Program-made: the position numbers and the translations under genes
Assembly (NCBI GenBank): GCA_031323845.1
Contig: JAVIYP010000001.1
Span: 62,001-126,000 of the forward strand
DNA length: 64,000 nucleotides
Reading direction: 5' to 3'
From: PUPG01 sp031323845
Lineage (GTDB): Bacteria > Bacteroidota > Bacteroidia > Bacteroidales > UBA7960
Shown: in pieces, positions 9,186 through 18,210 of the stretch
Layout: each line of letters opens with the position of its first letter
Numbering within the stretch: the first letter of the stretch is position 1
The notes under the pieces: generated by a model
Seen by the model: the letters and a program-made list of their open reading frames with translations, nothing else
Told to the model about the DNA's origin: nothing
The model's database searches: none

Positions 9186-10580
9186 ATGGCGTTGATTCAA
9201 TCTATTTCGGGAATACGGGGCACTATGGGGGGGAAGCCAGGAGACAGCCTGACACCTGTTGACATTGTTCGCTTTTCCGGGGCTTTTGGCATGTGGTTAA
9301 AGGCGCGCTACACGGACACGAAACCTACAGTCGTCATCGGACGCGATGCCCGTGTATCCGGTGAGATGGTCAGCAATATAACGGTGTCCACGCTTTTGGC
9401 CATGGGTATTGATGTGATTGATGCCGGGCTTTCCACAACTCCGACTGTTGAGATGGCGGTAAAACACTGTGAAGCGCAAGGGGGTATCGTGATCACGGCA
9501 AGTCATAACCCTTTCAACTGGAATGCATTAAAGTTACTGAACGAAAAGGGTGAGTTTATGACAGGCGAGCAGGGTGTTGAAATGAAGCAATATGCAGATT
9601 TTTCTTCGTTCGACTTTGTTGCCACTGAGAAATTTGGCAACTACGTTATTAATGATTCCTTGCTGGAAATGCACATTGAAAAGATCCTTGAACTGCCGCT
9701 GGTTGATACGGAAGCTATCAGGGCTGCCCGTTTTAAAATAGCCGTTGACGGCATCAATTCATCGGGTGGAATCGCTGTTCCCTTGTTGCTGGAGGCTCTG
9801 GGCGTTAAGGAAATCATAGAGGTTAACTGTGAGCCAACAGGTTTTTTTCAGCATAACCCCGAACCCCTGCCTGAGCATTTACAGGTGTTGTCGGACACAG
9901 TGGTGCAGTCGGGCGCACACGCAGGCTTTGCCGTGGACCCCGACGTGGACCGGCTGGCTATTATACAGGAAGACGGCGGTTTCTTTGGTGAAGAATATAC
10001 CCTGGTGGCTGTTGCCGATTATGTTTTATCGCAAAAACCCGGCAACACGGTGAGCAACATGTCGTCATCCCAGGCCCTGGCCGAAATTACATCCAAAAGA
10101 AAAGGAAAACATTTTTATGCCGCCGTGGGTGAAGTCAACGTAGTGGCGGCCATGAAAAAGCATAATGCAGTTATCGGTGGTGAAGGAAATGGTGGTGTTA
10201 TTTACCCTGAATTGCATTACGGGCGTGACGCACTTCTTGCTATCGCCTTGTTTCTGACTCAACTTGCCAAAAGCGGGCACAGATGTTCCAAGCTGAAAAA
10301 ACAATTCCCGCAATATCATATTTCCAAAAATAAGATTGAACTGCCTGAAGATGTGAGCATCAAAAAGGTGCTTGACCGATTGATCGAAAAGTACAGGAAA
10401 TTTAACCCCGATGTTTCGGATGGGCTGAAAATCTGGTTTGACAAGGACTGGGTGCATTTGCGGCCGTCAAATACCGAACCCGTTATAAGGCTGTATGCTG
10501 AAAGTGACGATGATATAAAAGCTGAGAATATTGCTAACAATATCAGGAATGACATTGGTCAGGTGCTGAAAGATCTGTAA
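9186..10580 (+). CDS. glmM: Phosphoglucosamine mutase (phosphohexomutase family)
   Basis: A 464-residue alpha-D-phosphohexomutase, most likely the enzyme that turns glucosamine-6-phosphate into glucosamine-1-phosphate for UDP-GlcNAc, peptidoglycan and lipid A. The N-terminus has ISGIRGTMGG, then VIGRDARVSGE, the active-site phosphoserine loop TASHNPFNWNALK, the metal loop AVDPDVDRLAI (Asp triad), the sugar loop GGEGNGGVIYP, and the phosphate-binding end RPSNTEPVIRLYAES. GEGNGG in the sugar loop, rather than GEXSGH, fits the GlmM/ManB-like group of Bacteroidota; phosphomannomutase activity cannot be excluded. It has its own two-box promoter. The last 38 bases overlap the 3' end of mfd on the other strand. 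Confidence 0.88.
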   Translation: MALIQSISGIRGTMGGKPGDSLTPVDIVRFSGAFGMWLKARYTDTKPTVVIGRDARVSGEMVSNITVSTLLAMGIDVIDAGLSTTPTVEMAVKHCEAQGGIVITASHNPFNWNALKLLNEKGEFMTGEQGVEMKQYADFSSFDFVATEKFGNYVINDSLLEMHIEKILELPLVDTEAIRAARFKIAVDGINSSGGIAVPLLLEALGVKEIIEVNCEPTGFFQHNPEPLPEHLQVLSDTVVQSGAHAGFAVDPDVDRLAIIQEDGGFFGEEYTLVAVADYVLSQKPGNTVSNMSSSQALAEITSKRKGKHFYAAVGEVNVVAAMKKHNAVIGGEGNGGVIYPELHYGRDALLAIALFLTQLAKSGHRCSKLKKQFPQYHISKNKIELPEDVSIKKVLDRLIEKYRKFNPDVSDGLKIWFDKDWVHLRPSNTEPVIRLYAESDDDIKAENIANNIRNDIGQVLKDL

Positions 10581-13500
10581 TGAGGTGTAAGGCCTCACTG
10601 ATGTCATTTATTTTGTTGATATGAAAGGTCAGGCTGGCCTTGTTTTCCCTGATTAAACATCTCCTGGGGTTTTCACGGGCGTATTGAAGGATGTTGCCGA
10701 ACGCCTGACTTTCATAATACCGGCTGCTGCTGTCCGGCAGATGTGCGATCATTTTTCCGGATTTAAGGATAATCTTCGTCATACCGAGGTTTTTTGCCCT
10801 CCACCGCAACCTGATAACCTGCATCAATCCGGTAACTGCATCCGGGAGAAGCCCAAAGCGATCCTCCAAACTGACCGCAAATTTCCCGAGGCCTTCTTCG
10901 TCGGGAATGTTGTCAAGCTCCTTGTAAAGCTGCAGCCTTTCTTCAATATTACTCACGTAGTCGCTCGGTATCATGAGCTCAAGGTCTGTCTCTACCTGGC
11001 AATCGGATATCCGGATCAGCGAAAAAGCCTCATCCTTTGGCTCATCTTCCTTTAAGGAATACAGTTCTTTGTACTCCTTGTTTTTCAGTTCATTAATGGC
11101 TTCATCCAGGATTTTGTGGTAGGTCTCAAATCCGAGTTCGGTTATAAACCCGCTTTGCTCAGCACCGAGAAGATTGCCGGCGCCCCTGATGTCCAGGTCG
11201 CGCAGGGCGATGTGAAAACCGCTTCCCAGTTCAGAGAACTCTTCAATCGCTTTTAGCCGTTTCCGCGCTTCGCTCGTGAGTGTCGACATGGGCGGGGATA
11301 GCAGGTAGCAAAACGCTTTTTTGTTTGTCCGGCCTACCCGGCCGCGTAACTGGTGCAGGTCGCTCAGCCCGAAATGATGTGCATTGTTAATAATTATTGT
11401 GTTCGCGTTGGGTATGTCAAGCCCGGATTCAATAATGCTGGTGGATACCAGCACATCATATTCGCCGTTGATAAAGTCGAGCATGATCTTTTCGAGCTGA
11501 GTGCCGGTTAACCTTCCGTGGCCTATGGCGAACCTGACGTCAGGACAGTTGCGTTGAATGATGGCGGCAACTTCCTCAATGTTGTGTATCCTGTTGTGTA
11601 CAAAAAAGACCTGGCCACCCCTTTGTATCTCATACATGATCGCCTCCCTGATCAGCTCTTCATTAAACATGTGTACTTCGGTTATAATGGGATAGCGGTT
11701 AGGAGGAGGAGTGTTGATGTAGGACAGATCGCGTGCTCCCATCAGCGAAAACTGCAAGGTGCGCGGAATGGGAGTGGCGGTCAGGGTGAGCGTGTCAATA
11801 TTCACCTTGAGCTGACGCAGCTTTTCTTTCATACTCACCCCAAACTTCTGCTCTTCATCAACGATCAGCAAACCCAGGTCCCTGAATTCAAGTTCTCTGC
11901 TTAATATGCTGTGTGTTCCTATTAAAATGTCAACACGCCCTTCTTTAACCCCTTGGAGCACAGCCTTCCTTTCCGATGTTTTTCTGAAGCGACTGAGATA
12001 TTCTACCTTGCAGGGGAAGTCTTTCAATCGCTCCTGAAAGGTGTAATAGTGTTGAAGCGCAAGAATGGTTGTCGGAACGAGCACCGCCACCTGCTTTGAG
12101 TCTGCAACTGCTTTGAATGCAGCACGCATGGCCACCTCTGTTTTCCCAAAACCTACATCCCCGCAGATCAGCCTGTCCATCGGTGGTGAAGACTCCATGT
12201 CTTTTTTTACATCCTGTGTGGCCTTCTCCTGATCAGGAGTATCTTCGAAAATAAAGGAAGCTTCAAGCTCATGCTGAAGATAGCTGTCGGGCGAAAAAGA
12301 AAAGCCTTCCTGTGCTTTTCTCTTTGCATACAGGGCAATGAGGTCGTGGGCAATTTCTTTGACCTTTTTCTTGGTTTTTTCTTTTAATCTGTTCCAGGCA
12401 TTGGAACCCAATCGATGCAGTGCCGGTGTATGACCCTCCTTGCCGGTGTACCTGGCAATACGGTGCATGCTGTGAATGCTGACATAAAGAATATCATTGT
12501 TTTTATAGATGAGCCTGATCGCTTCTTGCAACCGGCCGTTCACTTCAATCTTCTCCAGTCCGCTGAAAACACCCACGCCGTGATCAATATGCGTGACATA
12601 ATCGCCGGGTTTTAACTGGTGCAGCGTCTTGATACCCAGCGCCTGCTTTCCGGGGAATTTCTCCCTTATGCGAAACCTGTGGTAACGGTCAAAGATCTGG
12701 TGGTCGGTATAGCAAGCCAGTTTATGTTCCTGATCTACAAAGCCCTCATGAAGGCTCAGCAATATGGAGTCGTATACCAGGCTTCTTTCCTGGTCTTCGG
12801 TGTCCAGGCTCTCAACAATGTTTTTGATCCTTTCTGCCTGCTGGCGGGTATCAAAAAGAATAATGTTCCTGAATCCTTTCTGCGTGTTTCCTTTTAAGTT
12901 CTCTGTAAGAAGATCGAATTGTTTGTTGAAACCGGGCTGGGGCTGGCAGTTCAAGGCAAGCTGATGCCTGCTGTCTTTAGCAAGGAATATCCTGCTGAAT
13001 TCTACAACGTTGCGTTGCATCAAGGCATCCATAAACTCGTCCTCCCCGGCCACCTGTAAAGCGCCGAAAGGTTTGCCTTCATTGATTTCTCTTATGATGT
13101 CCCGGCACAACGCTGTGTCTTCCAACCACACCAGGCAGGAGGGAGGCAACAGATCAAAAAGAAAATCCAGCGAAGTATGCTCGTCTGACATTGCGTGAAT
13201 GTCCGGCAGAACATGTATTTCATCATACAATTCAACAGAGAGCTGACTTCCTGAATCGAAACTTCGCAGGCTTTCCACCTTGTTGTTCATTATTTCGATA
13301 CGAAAAGGAAGGTCGTTTGAGAAAGGAAATACGTCGATGATGCTGCCCCTGAGCGAATAGTGTCCCGGCTCAGCAACAAAATCCACATGTTCAAATCCAT
13401 AGTCAACAAAAAGCTCCATGATGAAATCAACGCTGAGCTGCTCGCCTTTGCGGATCGTAAGCAGGTTTTTTTTCAGTGCACTGACAGGAGCCACTTTCTC

Positions 13501-13914
13501 GGCAAGTGCTTCGGGATAGGTGACCACCAGTGTATTTCTGTCACCTGCGGCCAGTCGGTTAATGACCTCTGACCTGAGCAGGATGCCAGCCTTGTCTTTA
13601 TGATGACTTCGAAAACGTGTTTTGTAAGACGAAGGAAAGAAAAACGTGTTGCGGCGCTCGTAGCTCTTGTCTTGCTCGCCGAGAAGCTGTTCGAGGTCGT
13701 TAAAAAAGTATGCGGCTGATTCTCTGTCGTTCAGGATAAAAAGAAAGGATTTGTTTACCTCACGGCTGCATGCTGCAGCGTAGAGGGCCGGGGCCGAGCC
13801 TGCCAGTCCGGTCAAGGCAGCCGCTCCCGCACTATTCGACTGCAGAATATTTGCCAATGAAGCAAATTGGCTCCCACTGGTAAAAAGCCTTAAAAACTCT
13901 TCTCTGTCAAGCAT
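10543..13914 (-). CDS. mfd: Transcription-repair coupling factor
   Basis: A 1123-residue Mfd, which removes stalled RNA polymerase at DNA lesions and recruits UvrA. Domain order: UvrB-like N-terminal region (about 1-380), the RNA-polymerase-interacting CarD-like domain (LKPGDYVTHIDHGVGVFSGL), the superfamily 2 translocase with Walker A GDVGFGKTEVAMRAA, Walker B LLIVDEEQKFGV, then TLTATPIPRTLQFS and QLRGRVGRTNKKAFCYLL, and the C-terminal TRCF domain (about 980-1100). All motor motifs are present. The start is ATG 13914, giving MLDREEFLRLF. The gene follows fbp by 8 bases and is probably in the same transcript. It is convergent with glmM and overlaps it by 38 bases. Confidence 0.96.
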   Translation of the reverse strand: MLDREEFLRLFTSGSQFASLANILQSNSAGAAALTGLAGSAPALYAAACSREVNKSFLFILNDRESAAYFFNDLEQLLGEQDKSYERRNTFFFPSSYKTRFRSHHKDKAGILLRSEVINRLAAGDRNTLVVTYPEALAEKVAPVSALKKNLLTIRKGEQLSVDFIMELFVDYGFEHVDFVAEPGHYSLRGSIIDVFPFSNDLPFRIEIMNNKVESLRSFDSGSQLSVELYDEIHVLPDIHAMSDEHTSLDFLFDLLPPSCLVWLEDTALCRDIIREINEGKPFGALQVAGEDEFMDALMQRNVVEFSRIFLAKDSRHQLALNCQPQPGFNKQFDLLTENLKGNTQKGFRNIILFDTRQQAERIKNIVESLDTEDQERSLVYDSILLSLHEGFVDQEHKLACYTDHQIFDRYHRFRIREKFPGKQALGIKTLHQLKPGDYVTHIDHGVGVFSGLEKIEVNGRLQEAIRLIYKNNDILYVSIHSMHRIARYTGKEGHTPALHRLGSNAWNRLKEKTKKKVKEIAHDLIALYAKRKAQEGFSFSPDSYLQHELEASFIFEDTPDQEKATQDVKKDMESSPPMDRLICGDVGFGKTEVAMRAAFKAVADSKQVAVLVPTTILALQHYYTFQERLKDFPCKVEYLSRFRKTSERKAVLQGVKEGRVDILIGTHSILSRELEFRDLGLLIVDEEQKFGVSMKEKLRQLKVNIDTLTLTATPIPRTLQFSLMGARDLSYINTPPPNRYPIITEVHMFNEELIREAIMYEIQRGGQVFFVHNRIHNIEEVAAIIQRNCPDVRFAIGHGRLTGTQLEKIMLDFINGEYDVLVSTSIIESGLDIPNANTIIINNAHHFGLSDLHQLRGRVGRTNKKAFCYLLSPPMSTLTSEARKRLKAIEEFSELGSGFHIALRDLDIRGAGNLLGAEQSGFITELGFETYHKILDEAINELKNKEYKELYSLKEDEPKDEAFSLIRISDCQVETDLELMIPSDYVSNIEERLQLYKELDNIPDEEGLGKFAVSLEDRFGLLPDAVTGLMQVIRLRWRAKNLGMTKIILKSGKMIAHLPDSSSRYYESQAFGNILQYARENPRRCLIRENKASLTFHINKINDISEALHLITDLSAPDQCHS

Positions 13915-13922
13915 GTAATGAA

Positions 13923-14939
13923 TTAATCAGGATGTTCCAGCATAAACTCTTCAATCTTGTCCACCATCCATTTTGGACCCGTAAAAAAAGGCGACCTTTG
14001 GTGCAGCGCCTCAGGTTCAATGGCCATAATGCGCTTAGTGCCATTGCTTGCTTTACCTCCGGCCTGCTCCGCAATATAGGCTATCGGATTGCATTCGTAC
14101 AAAAGACGCAACTTGCCGTTGGGGTTTTTTGAGGTGCCCGGATAAAGAAATACACCCCCCTTGATGAGGTTGCGGTGAAAATCGGCCACGAGTGAGCCAA
14201 TGTACCTGGAGGTGTATGGCCTGTAATCATCAGGATCATTTTCCTGGCAGTATTTGATATACCTTTTCACCCCTTCAGGGAAATGGATATAGTTGCCTTC
14301 ATTAATCGAGTAAATATTGGCGTTTTCCGGAAATTTCATATCCGGGTGTGAAAGGCAAAAAATTCCTACTGAAGGGTCAAGTGTAAAGCCATTGACCCCT
14401 TTGCCTGTCGTATATACGAGCATGGTGGAGGAGCCATAAATCACATAACCTGACGCAACAAGATTAATGCCCGGTTGCAGCAGGTCCTTCTGGGTGCCGG
14501 GCCCAACCTCTGTAAGTCGCCTGTATATGCTGAAAATGGTGCCAATGGATACGTTGGCTTCAATGTTTGAACTGCCGTCAAGAGGGTCCATCGCAACAAC
14601 ATACTTCCCGAGGTCTGAGAATTCGTTGCTGAAAGAAATCACCTTCTCGTTCTCTTCCGAGGCAATGGCACAACACTCACCACCTCCCTTCAAAGCGGTA
14701 ATAAACATCTCATTGGCAAAAACATCCAACTTTTTCTGCGTCTCACCTTGTATGTTTTCTTTTCCAACAGTGCCCAGAATATCCACAAGTCCGGCTGCAT
14801 TGATTTCCCTGTTAACAATTTTGGCAGCCGTGGCAATGTCGTTGAGTAAACGTGTCAGCGCACCTTTTGCATGCGGATATTCCGACTGGCGTTGAATGAT
14901 GAACTCAGTAAGTGTGGTAATTTTGCTTCGATGTACCAT
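13923..14939 (-). CDS. fbp: Fructose-1,6-bisphosphatase, class I
   Basis: A 338-residue class I FBPase of gluconeogenesis, converting fructose-1,6-bisphosphate to fructose-6-phosphate. The metal and substrate motifs are clear: AIASEENE, then VAMDPLDGSSNI (the class signature, two metal-binding Asp residues), YVIYGSSTMLVYTTG, and GGVFLYPGTSKNPNGKLRLLYECNPIAYI for the sugar phosphate site. Length is normal. The presence of fbp together with the PEP carboxykinase further along is consistent with gluconeogenic growth. It is followed by mfd after 8 bases; the pairing looks like simple co-transcription. Confidence 0.95.
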   Translation of the reverse strand: MVHRSKITTLTEFIIQRQSEYPHAKGALTRLLNDIATAAKIVNREINAAGLVDILGTVGKENIQGETQKKLDVFANEMFITALKGGGECCAIASEENEKVISFSNEFSDLGKYVVAMDPLDGSSNIEANVSIGTIFSIYRRLTEVGPGTQKDLLQPGINLVASGYVIYGSSTMLVYTTGKGVNGFTLDPSVGIFCLSHPDMKFPENANIYSINEGNYIHFPEGVKRYIKYCQENDPDDYRPYTSRYIGSLVADFHRNLIKGGVFLYPGTSKNPNGKLRLLYECNPIAYIAEQAGGKASNGTKRIMAIEPEALHQRSPFFTGPKWMVDKIEEFMLEHPD

Positions 14940-15038
14940 GTTGTTGTATTTTGGGAAACGATGTGTATAAAACTTTCAGTATTATAGATTGCAGGTCCTC
15001 TTACTGTTTTTTTAATACTGCGGCAGCAGCTATGCTTT

Positions 15039-16289
15039 TTATTCCTGCTGTTCTTTTTTGATAAGATCTATCAGCATTTTCAGGGCGGTGCGCGTGGCCC
15101 TTATAATATTGCGCTCCCTGTTATCGGCAAATCGAAACATCCGGCTGTGGCATTCATGCTTTCCGGCCACGGCTATCCAGGTGGTGCCAACGGGTTTTTC
15201 CGCACTTCCACCGTCAGGACCGGCAATGCCTGTAATACCAACAGCATAGTCTGTGGCTGCAAGTTTCTGTACACCTCCGGCCATAAGGCAGGCTACCCGG
15301 CTGCTTACGGCACCGTGTTCATGAAGTTCGCTTGCAGGAACACCTAATATTTTTTCTTTAAGAGCATTATCATAGGCAACAATACTTCCTTTAAAGTAGG
15401 CCGAACTCCCGGGCACGCTGGTGATCAGATGAGCCAGGTAGCCCCCTGTGCAGCTTTCAGCCGCAGCAAGTGTCAGCCCGTGCTGTGCCAGTAGTTTGCC
15501 CGCTAGCATTTCCATGCTGTCGTCGTCGTAGCCCCAGATATATTCCGGTATGAGTACTTTCAGCTTTTCGATCTCTTTTGTTATCGCCTCACGGAGTACG
15601 CCTTCGTCCGGCCCCTTGGCGGTAAGCCTCATTTTGACAATACCCATGGAAGGCAGGTATGCCAGCTGTATGAATGCAGGCAGCGCATCTTCCCAGTGAC
15701 TGAGTTTTTCTGCCAGGGCTGATTCGCCGATACCCTGTGTGTGGATACTTCTGTGAACGATGTATTGCTCACGCCTGAATCTGCCAAGGGCAGGCAGGAC
15801 ATGATGGTTCATCATCTCTTTCATTTCGTAGGGTACGCCCGGCATGGCCACATATATTTTCTCATCTTCTTCAAACCACAAGCCGGGTGCTGTGCCGTAA
15901 GGATTGCGCAACGCTCTTGCCTTGACCGGTACGAGCGCCTGGGCACGGTTAAGCTCATTCATTTGACGACCCGACTTTTCAAACATCACCCTGATATCCT
16001 CCAGAACTTCCTGATTCATCTCAAGATCAGAACCGAAAAAGTCGCACAACGCATGTTTGGTAACATCATCCCGGGTCGGACCCAATCCGCCTGTAATTAA
16101 TACAAGGTCAGCACGCCAGGCACTTTCGTGCAGCGACAGCACAATGGCATCATGCCGGTCGGCGATGACTGACATTTCATGTACCTCAATGCCAAGCCGG
16201 TTAAGCTGAGATGCCATCCAGGCAGCATTGGTGTTAACGGTTTGTCCAATTAGTAACTCTTCGCCGATGGAAATGATGCAGGCCCTCAT
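15039..16289 (-). CDS. cinA: CinA family: nicotinamide-nucleotide amidase / MoCF domain protein
   Basis: A 416-residue full-length CinA. The N-terminal MoCF-like domain (about 1-170) has IISIGEELLIGQTVNTNAAW and ITGGLGPTRDDVTKHA. The C-terminal deamidase domain (about 255-410) has AAAESCTGGYLAHLIT, SSAYFKGSIVAYDN, and AVGITGIAGPDGGSAEKPVGT. The known activity of the C-terminal domain is removal of the amide from nicotinamide mononucleotide (pyridine nucleotide salvage); the N-terminal domain acts as an ADP-ribose pyrophosphatase in studied members. It sits alone, 99 bases upstream of fbp and divergent from the nucleoside phosphorylase. A -7 box lies 20 bases upstream. Confidence 0.94.
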   Translation of the reverse strand: MRACIISIGEELLIGQTVNTNAAWMASQLNRLGIEVHEMSVIADRHDAIVLSLHESAWRADLVLITGGLGPTRDDVTKHALCDFFGSDLEMNQEVLEDIRVMFEKSGRQMNELNRAQALVPVKARALRNPYGTAPGLWFEEDEKIYVAMPGVPYEMKEMMNHHVLPALGRFRREQYIVHRSIHTQGIGESALAEKLSHWEDALPAFIQLAYLPSMGIVKMRLTAKGPDEGVLREAITKEIEKLKVLIPEYIWGYDDDSMEMLAGKLLAQHGLTLAAAESCTGGYLAHLITSVPGSSAYFKGSIVAYDNALKEKILGVPASELHEHGAVSSRVACLMAGGVQKLAATDYAVGITGIAGPDGGSAEKPVGTTWIAVAGKHECHSRMFRFADNRERNIIRATRTALKMLIDLIKKEQQE

Positions 16290-16308
16290 ATTTTTTAAAT
16301 TTTTTCTT

Positions 16309-16316
16309 CAAAAATA
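16309..16316 (-). promoter_or_regulatory. -7 promoter box for cinA
   Basis: The minus strand reads TATTTTTG (TAnnTTTG) 19 bases upstream of the cinA start codon. The region is AT-rich so a chance match is possible. Confidence 0.4.
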
Positions 16317-16365
16317 ATCATAATAAAGCATGCAGGTATAATTAGGTAAATCTTTTAATTATTGA

Positions 16366-16373
16366 TAATTTTG
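16366..16373 (+). promoter_or_regulatory. -7 promoter box for the nucleoside phosphorylase
   Basis: TAATTTTG fits TAnnTTTG, about 70 bases upstream of ATG 16445. No upstream TTTG at the right distance. Confidence 0.4.
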
Positions 16374-16444
16374 TTGGCTTTTTAACAAAGCGGCTGCATT
16401 CTTATCCTAAAGAACAAGATTGCGGACGTACAAATATAACAGAT

Positions 16445-17317
16445 ATGAGGACTTTCAAAGAATCTGAATTGATTATTAATCAGGATGGAAGCATATATCA
16501 TTTGAAACTTCGTCCGGAACATATTGCAGATACTTTACTTATCGTGGGGGATCAGGGAAGGGTGCCCATGATTTCAAAATATTTTGACTCTGTTGAACAT
16601 AAGATTCAGAACCGTGAATTTCTGACACACACGGGCTATTTAGGCAAAAAAAGGCTTACCGTGCTGTCGACGGGCATTGGCACGGACAATATTGATATTG
16701 TGCTGAATGAGATTGATGCTGCCGTAAACATTGACCTGGAGCAAAGAGTCGTAAAGGAACGGCATACCACGCTTGATATAATCCGTTTGGGTACCACAGG
16801 GGCTTTGCAGGCGGATATTCCGGTCGACAGCATGGTCGCCTCTGCATTTGGCCTGGGATTTGACGGCCTTATGCACTTTTACAGCTACGACACTTCGCTG
16901 GAGGAACAGGAAATGGCCGATGCTTTTGTCAGGCATGTCAACTGGAATGAAAAATTGCCGTATCCTTACATCTTTTCGGCCTCTCCCCAATTGTTGCAAA
17001 AGGTTGCCGGGACACTGACGCAGGGCATTACCGGTACCGCCAACGGTTTTTACGGACCTCAGGGCCGTGAATTGCGCATCCCCACAGCTTACCCTGAACT
17101 GAACAGACTGATTGAAAGCTTTGAATATCAAGGCCACAGGGTAACAAACTTCGAGATGGAAACATCCGCACTGTTCGCTTTGGGCAAGGTGCTGAAACAT
17201 AACACCCTGACAGTTTGCAACGTGATTGCTAACCGGGCTCGGAAGGAATACAGCAAGGATGCTAAAAAATCAATTGACCAGATGATAAGGTATGTGCTTG
17301 AAAAAATTTCTGCATGA
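16445..17317 (+). CDS. Nucleoside phosphorylase, Udp-like
   Basis: A 290-residue member of the PNP/UDP phosphorylase family, which splits nucleosides with phosphate into base and ribose-1-phosphate. The N-terminal part has TLLIVGDQGRVPMI, the phosphate-binding glycine segment, then TVLSTGIGTDN; the middle has IIRLGTTGALQ, and the C-terminal part has NFEMETSALFALG, the ribose-binding Glu-Met-Glu motif. Overall it is closest in my memory to uridine phosphorylase-type proteins annotated in Bacteroidota, but base specificity (uridine or purine) cannot be read safely. A SirB1/transglutaminase-like gene follows 15 bases later and is likely co-transcribed; I know of no functional link. Confidence 0.85.
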   Translation: MRTFKESELIINQDGSIYHLKLRPEHIADTLLIVGDQGRVPMISKYFDSVEHKIQNREFLTHTGYLGKKRLTVLSTGIGTDNIDIVLNEIDAAVNIDLEQRVVKERHTTLDIIRLGTTGALQADIPVDSMVASAFGLGFDGLMHFYSYDTSLEEQEMADAFVRHVNWNEKLPYPYIFSASPQLLQKVAGTLTQGITGTANGFYGPQGRELRIPTAYPELNRLIESFEYQGHRVTNFEMETSALFALGKVLKHNTLTVCNVIANRARKEYSKDAKKSIDQMIRYVLEKISA

Positions 17318-17332
17318 GTATCATCCACAACA

Positions 17333-18208
17333 ATGAGTAAGAAAAGTGAACGCGACATTCTTGCCCTGATCAGCATGGCCGATGATCCTGATCAGCAGGT
17401 TTTTGAAGAGATCTCCGCTAAAATCGTTGCTTATGGCCCGGAGGCCCTCTCTTATCTTGAAGATGCTTATGATCAGGCTCCCGGGGAAATGCTGCGCGAT
17501 CGTCTTGCAAGCCTGATGACCACCATCCGCTTCAATAGCCTGTCATCTAAACTGCATTTGTGGGCAAAGAGCAACCACGATGACCTCCTTGAACCATGGA
17601 TTGAAATCACCCGGTTTTTTCGTCCGCATTTGGATGAAAGCAGCATCCGTTCCACTTTGGGCAAGTTTACCAAGGACCTGTGGCTGGAAATGAATGATAA
17701 TCTTACTGCCCTTGAACAGATCAAAGTATTTAACCATATTTTTTATGGGATATACAAGTTCAGGGGAGATATCGAGGACTATCACAACCCCGATAATTCA
17801 TTCATAGACAGGGTTATGGATGAGCGCAAAGGCAGCCCGTTGAGTATAGGGATCATTTACATGCTGCTGGCACGCAGTGTGGACCTTCCGGTCAGGGGAA
17901 TAAACCTTCCGGAACACTTTGTGCTGACCTACCTTGGCGAACGATTAGACACGGAAAGTTTGCAAATACACCGGGATCAGCCCTTGTTTTATATCAATGC
18001 TTTCAGCGGAGGGTCCGTCTTTTCATCGGATGAGATCAATGAATTTTTACTGAAGCTTGATCTGGAACCTTTACCCTCTTTTTTTATGCCTTGCACCAAC
18101 CGGGAGATCATCATACGCATGCTTAACAACCTTATTTTTTCCTATGAACAAATCGGACAGGGACATAAGGTAAAAGGTTTTGCTGAGCTCAGGGATCGTT
18201 TGCAATAG
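17333..18208 (+). CDS. SirB1-like protein with transglutaminase-like core
   Basis: A 291-residue soluble protein. The region about 165-205, with ERKGSPLSIGIIYMLLARSVDLPVRGI followed by PEHFVLTYLG, is the hallmark of the SirB1/transglutaminase-like family; note that the catalytic Cys of true transglutaminases is absent here, with Ser in its place, as is usual for this family. The N-terminal third is helical (SEDILALISMADD-type repeat region, reading ...ALISMADDPDQQVFEEI...) and resembles a HEAT-like stretch. The cellular role of these proteins is not established. It ends 2 bases before the convergent thiolase gene. Family call good, function unknown. Confidence 0.75.
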   Translation: MSKKSERDILALISMADDPDQQVFEEISAKIVAYGPEALSYLEDAYDQAPGEMLRDRLASLMTTIRFNSLSSKLHLWAKSNHDDLLEPWIEITRFFRPHLDESSIRSTLGKFTKDLWLEMNDNLTALEQIKVFNHIFYGIYKFRGDIEDYHNPDNSFIDRVMDERKGSPLSIGIIYMLLARSVDLPVRGINLPEHFVLTYLGERLDTESLQIHRDQPLFYINAFSGGSVFSSDEINEFLLKLDLEPLPSFFMPCTNREIIIRMLNNLIFSYEQIGQGHKVKGFAELRDRLQ

Positions 18209-18210
18209 TA

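Noticed and set aside
16640..17200. 186-residue antisense frame opposite the nucleoside phosphorylase
   Set aside because: It has no recognisable motif and lies fully in a good gene on the plus strand.
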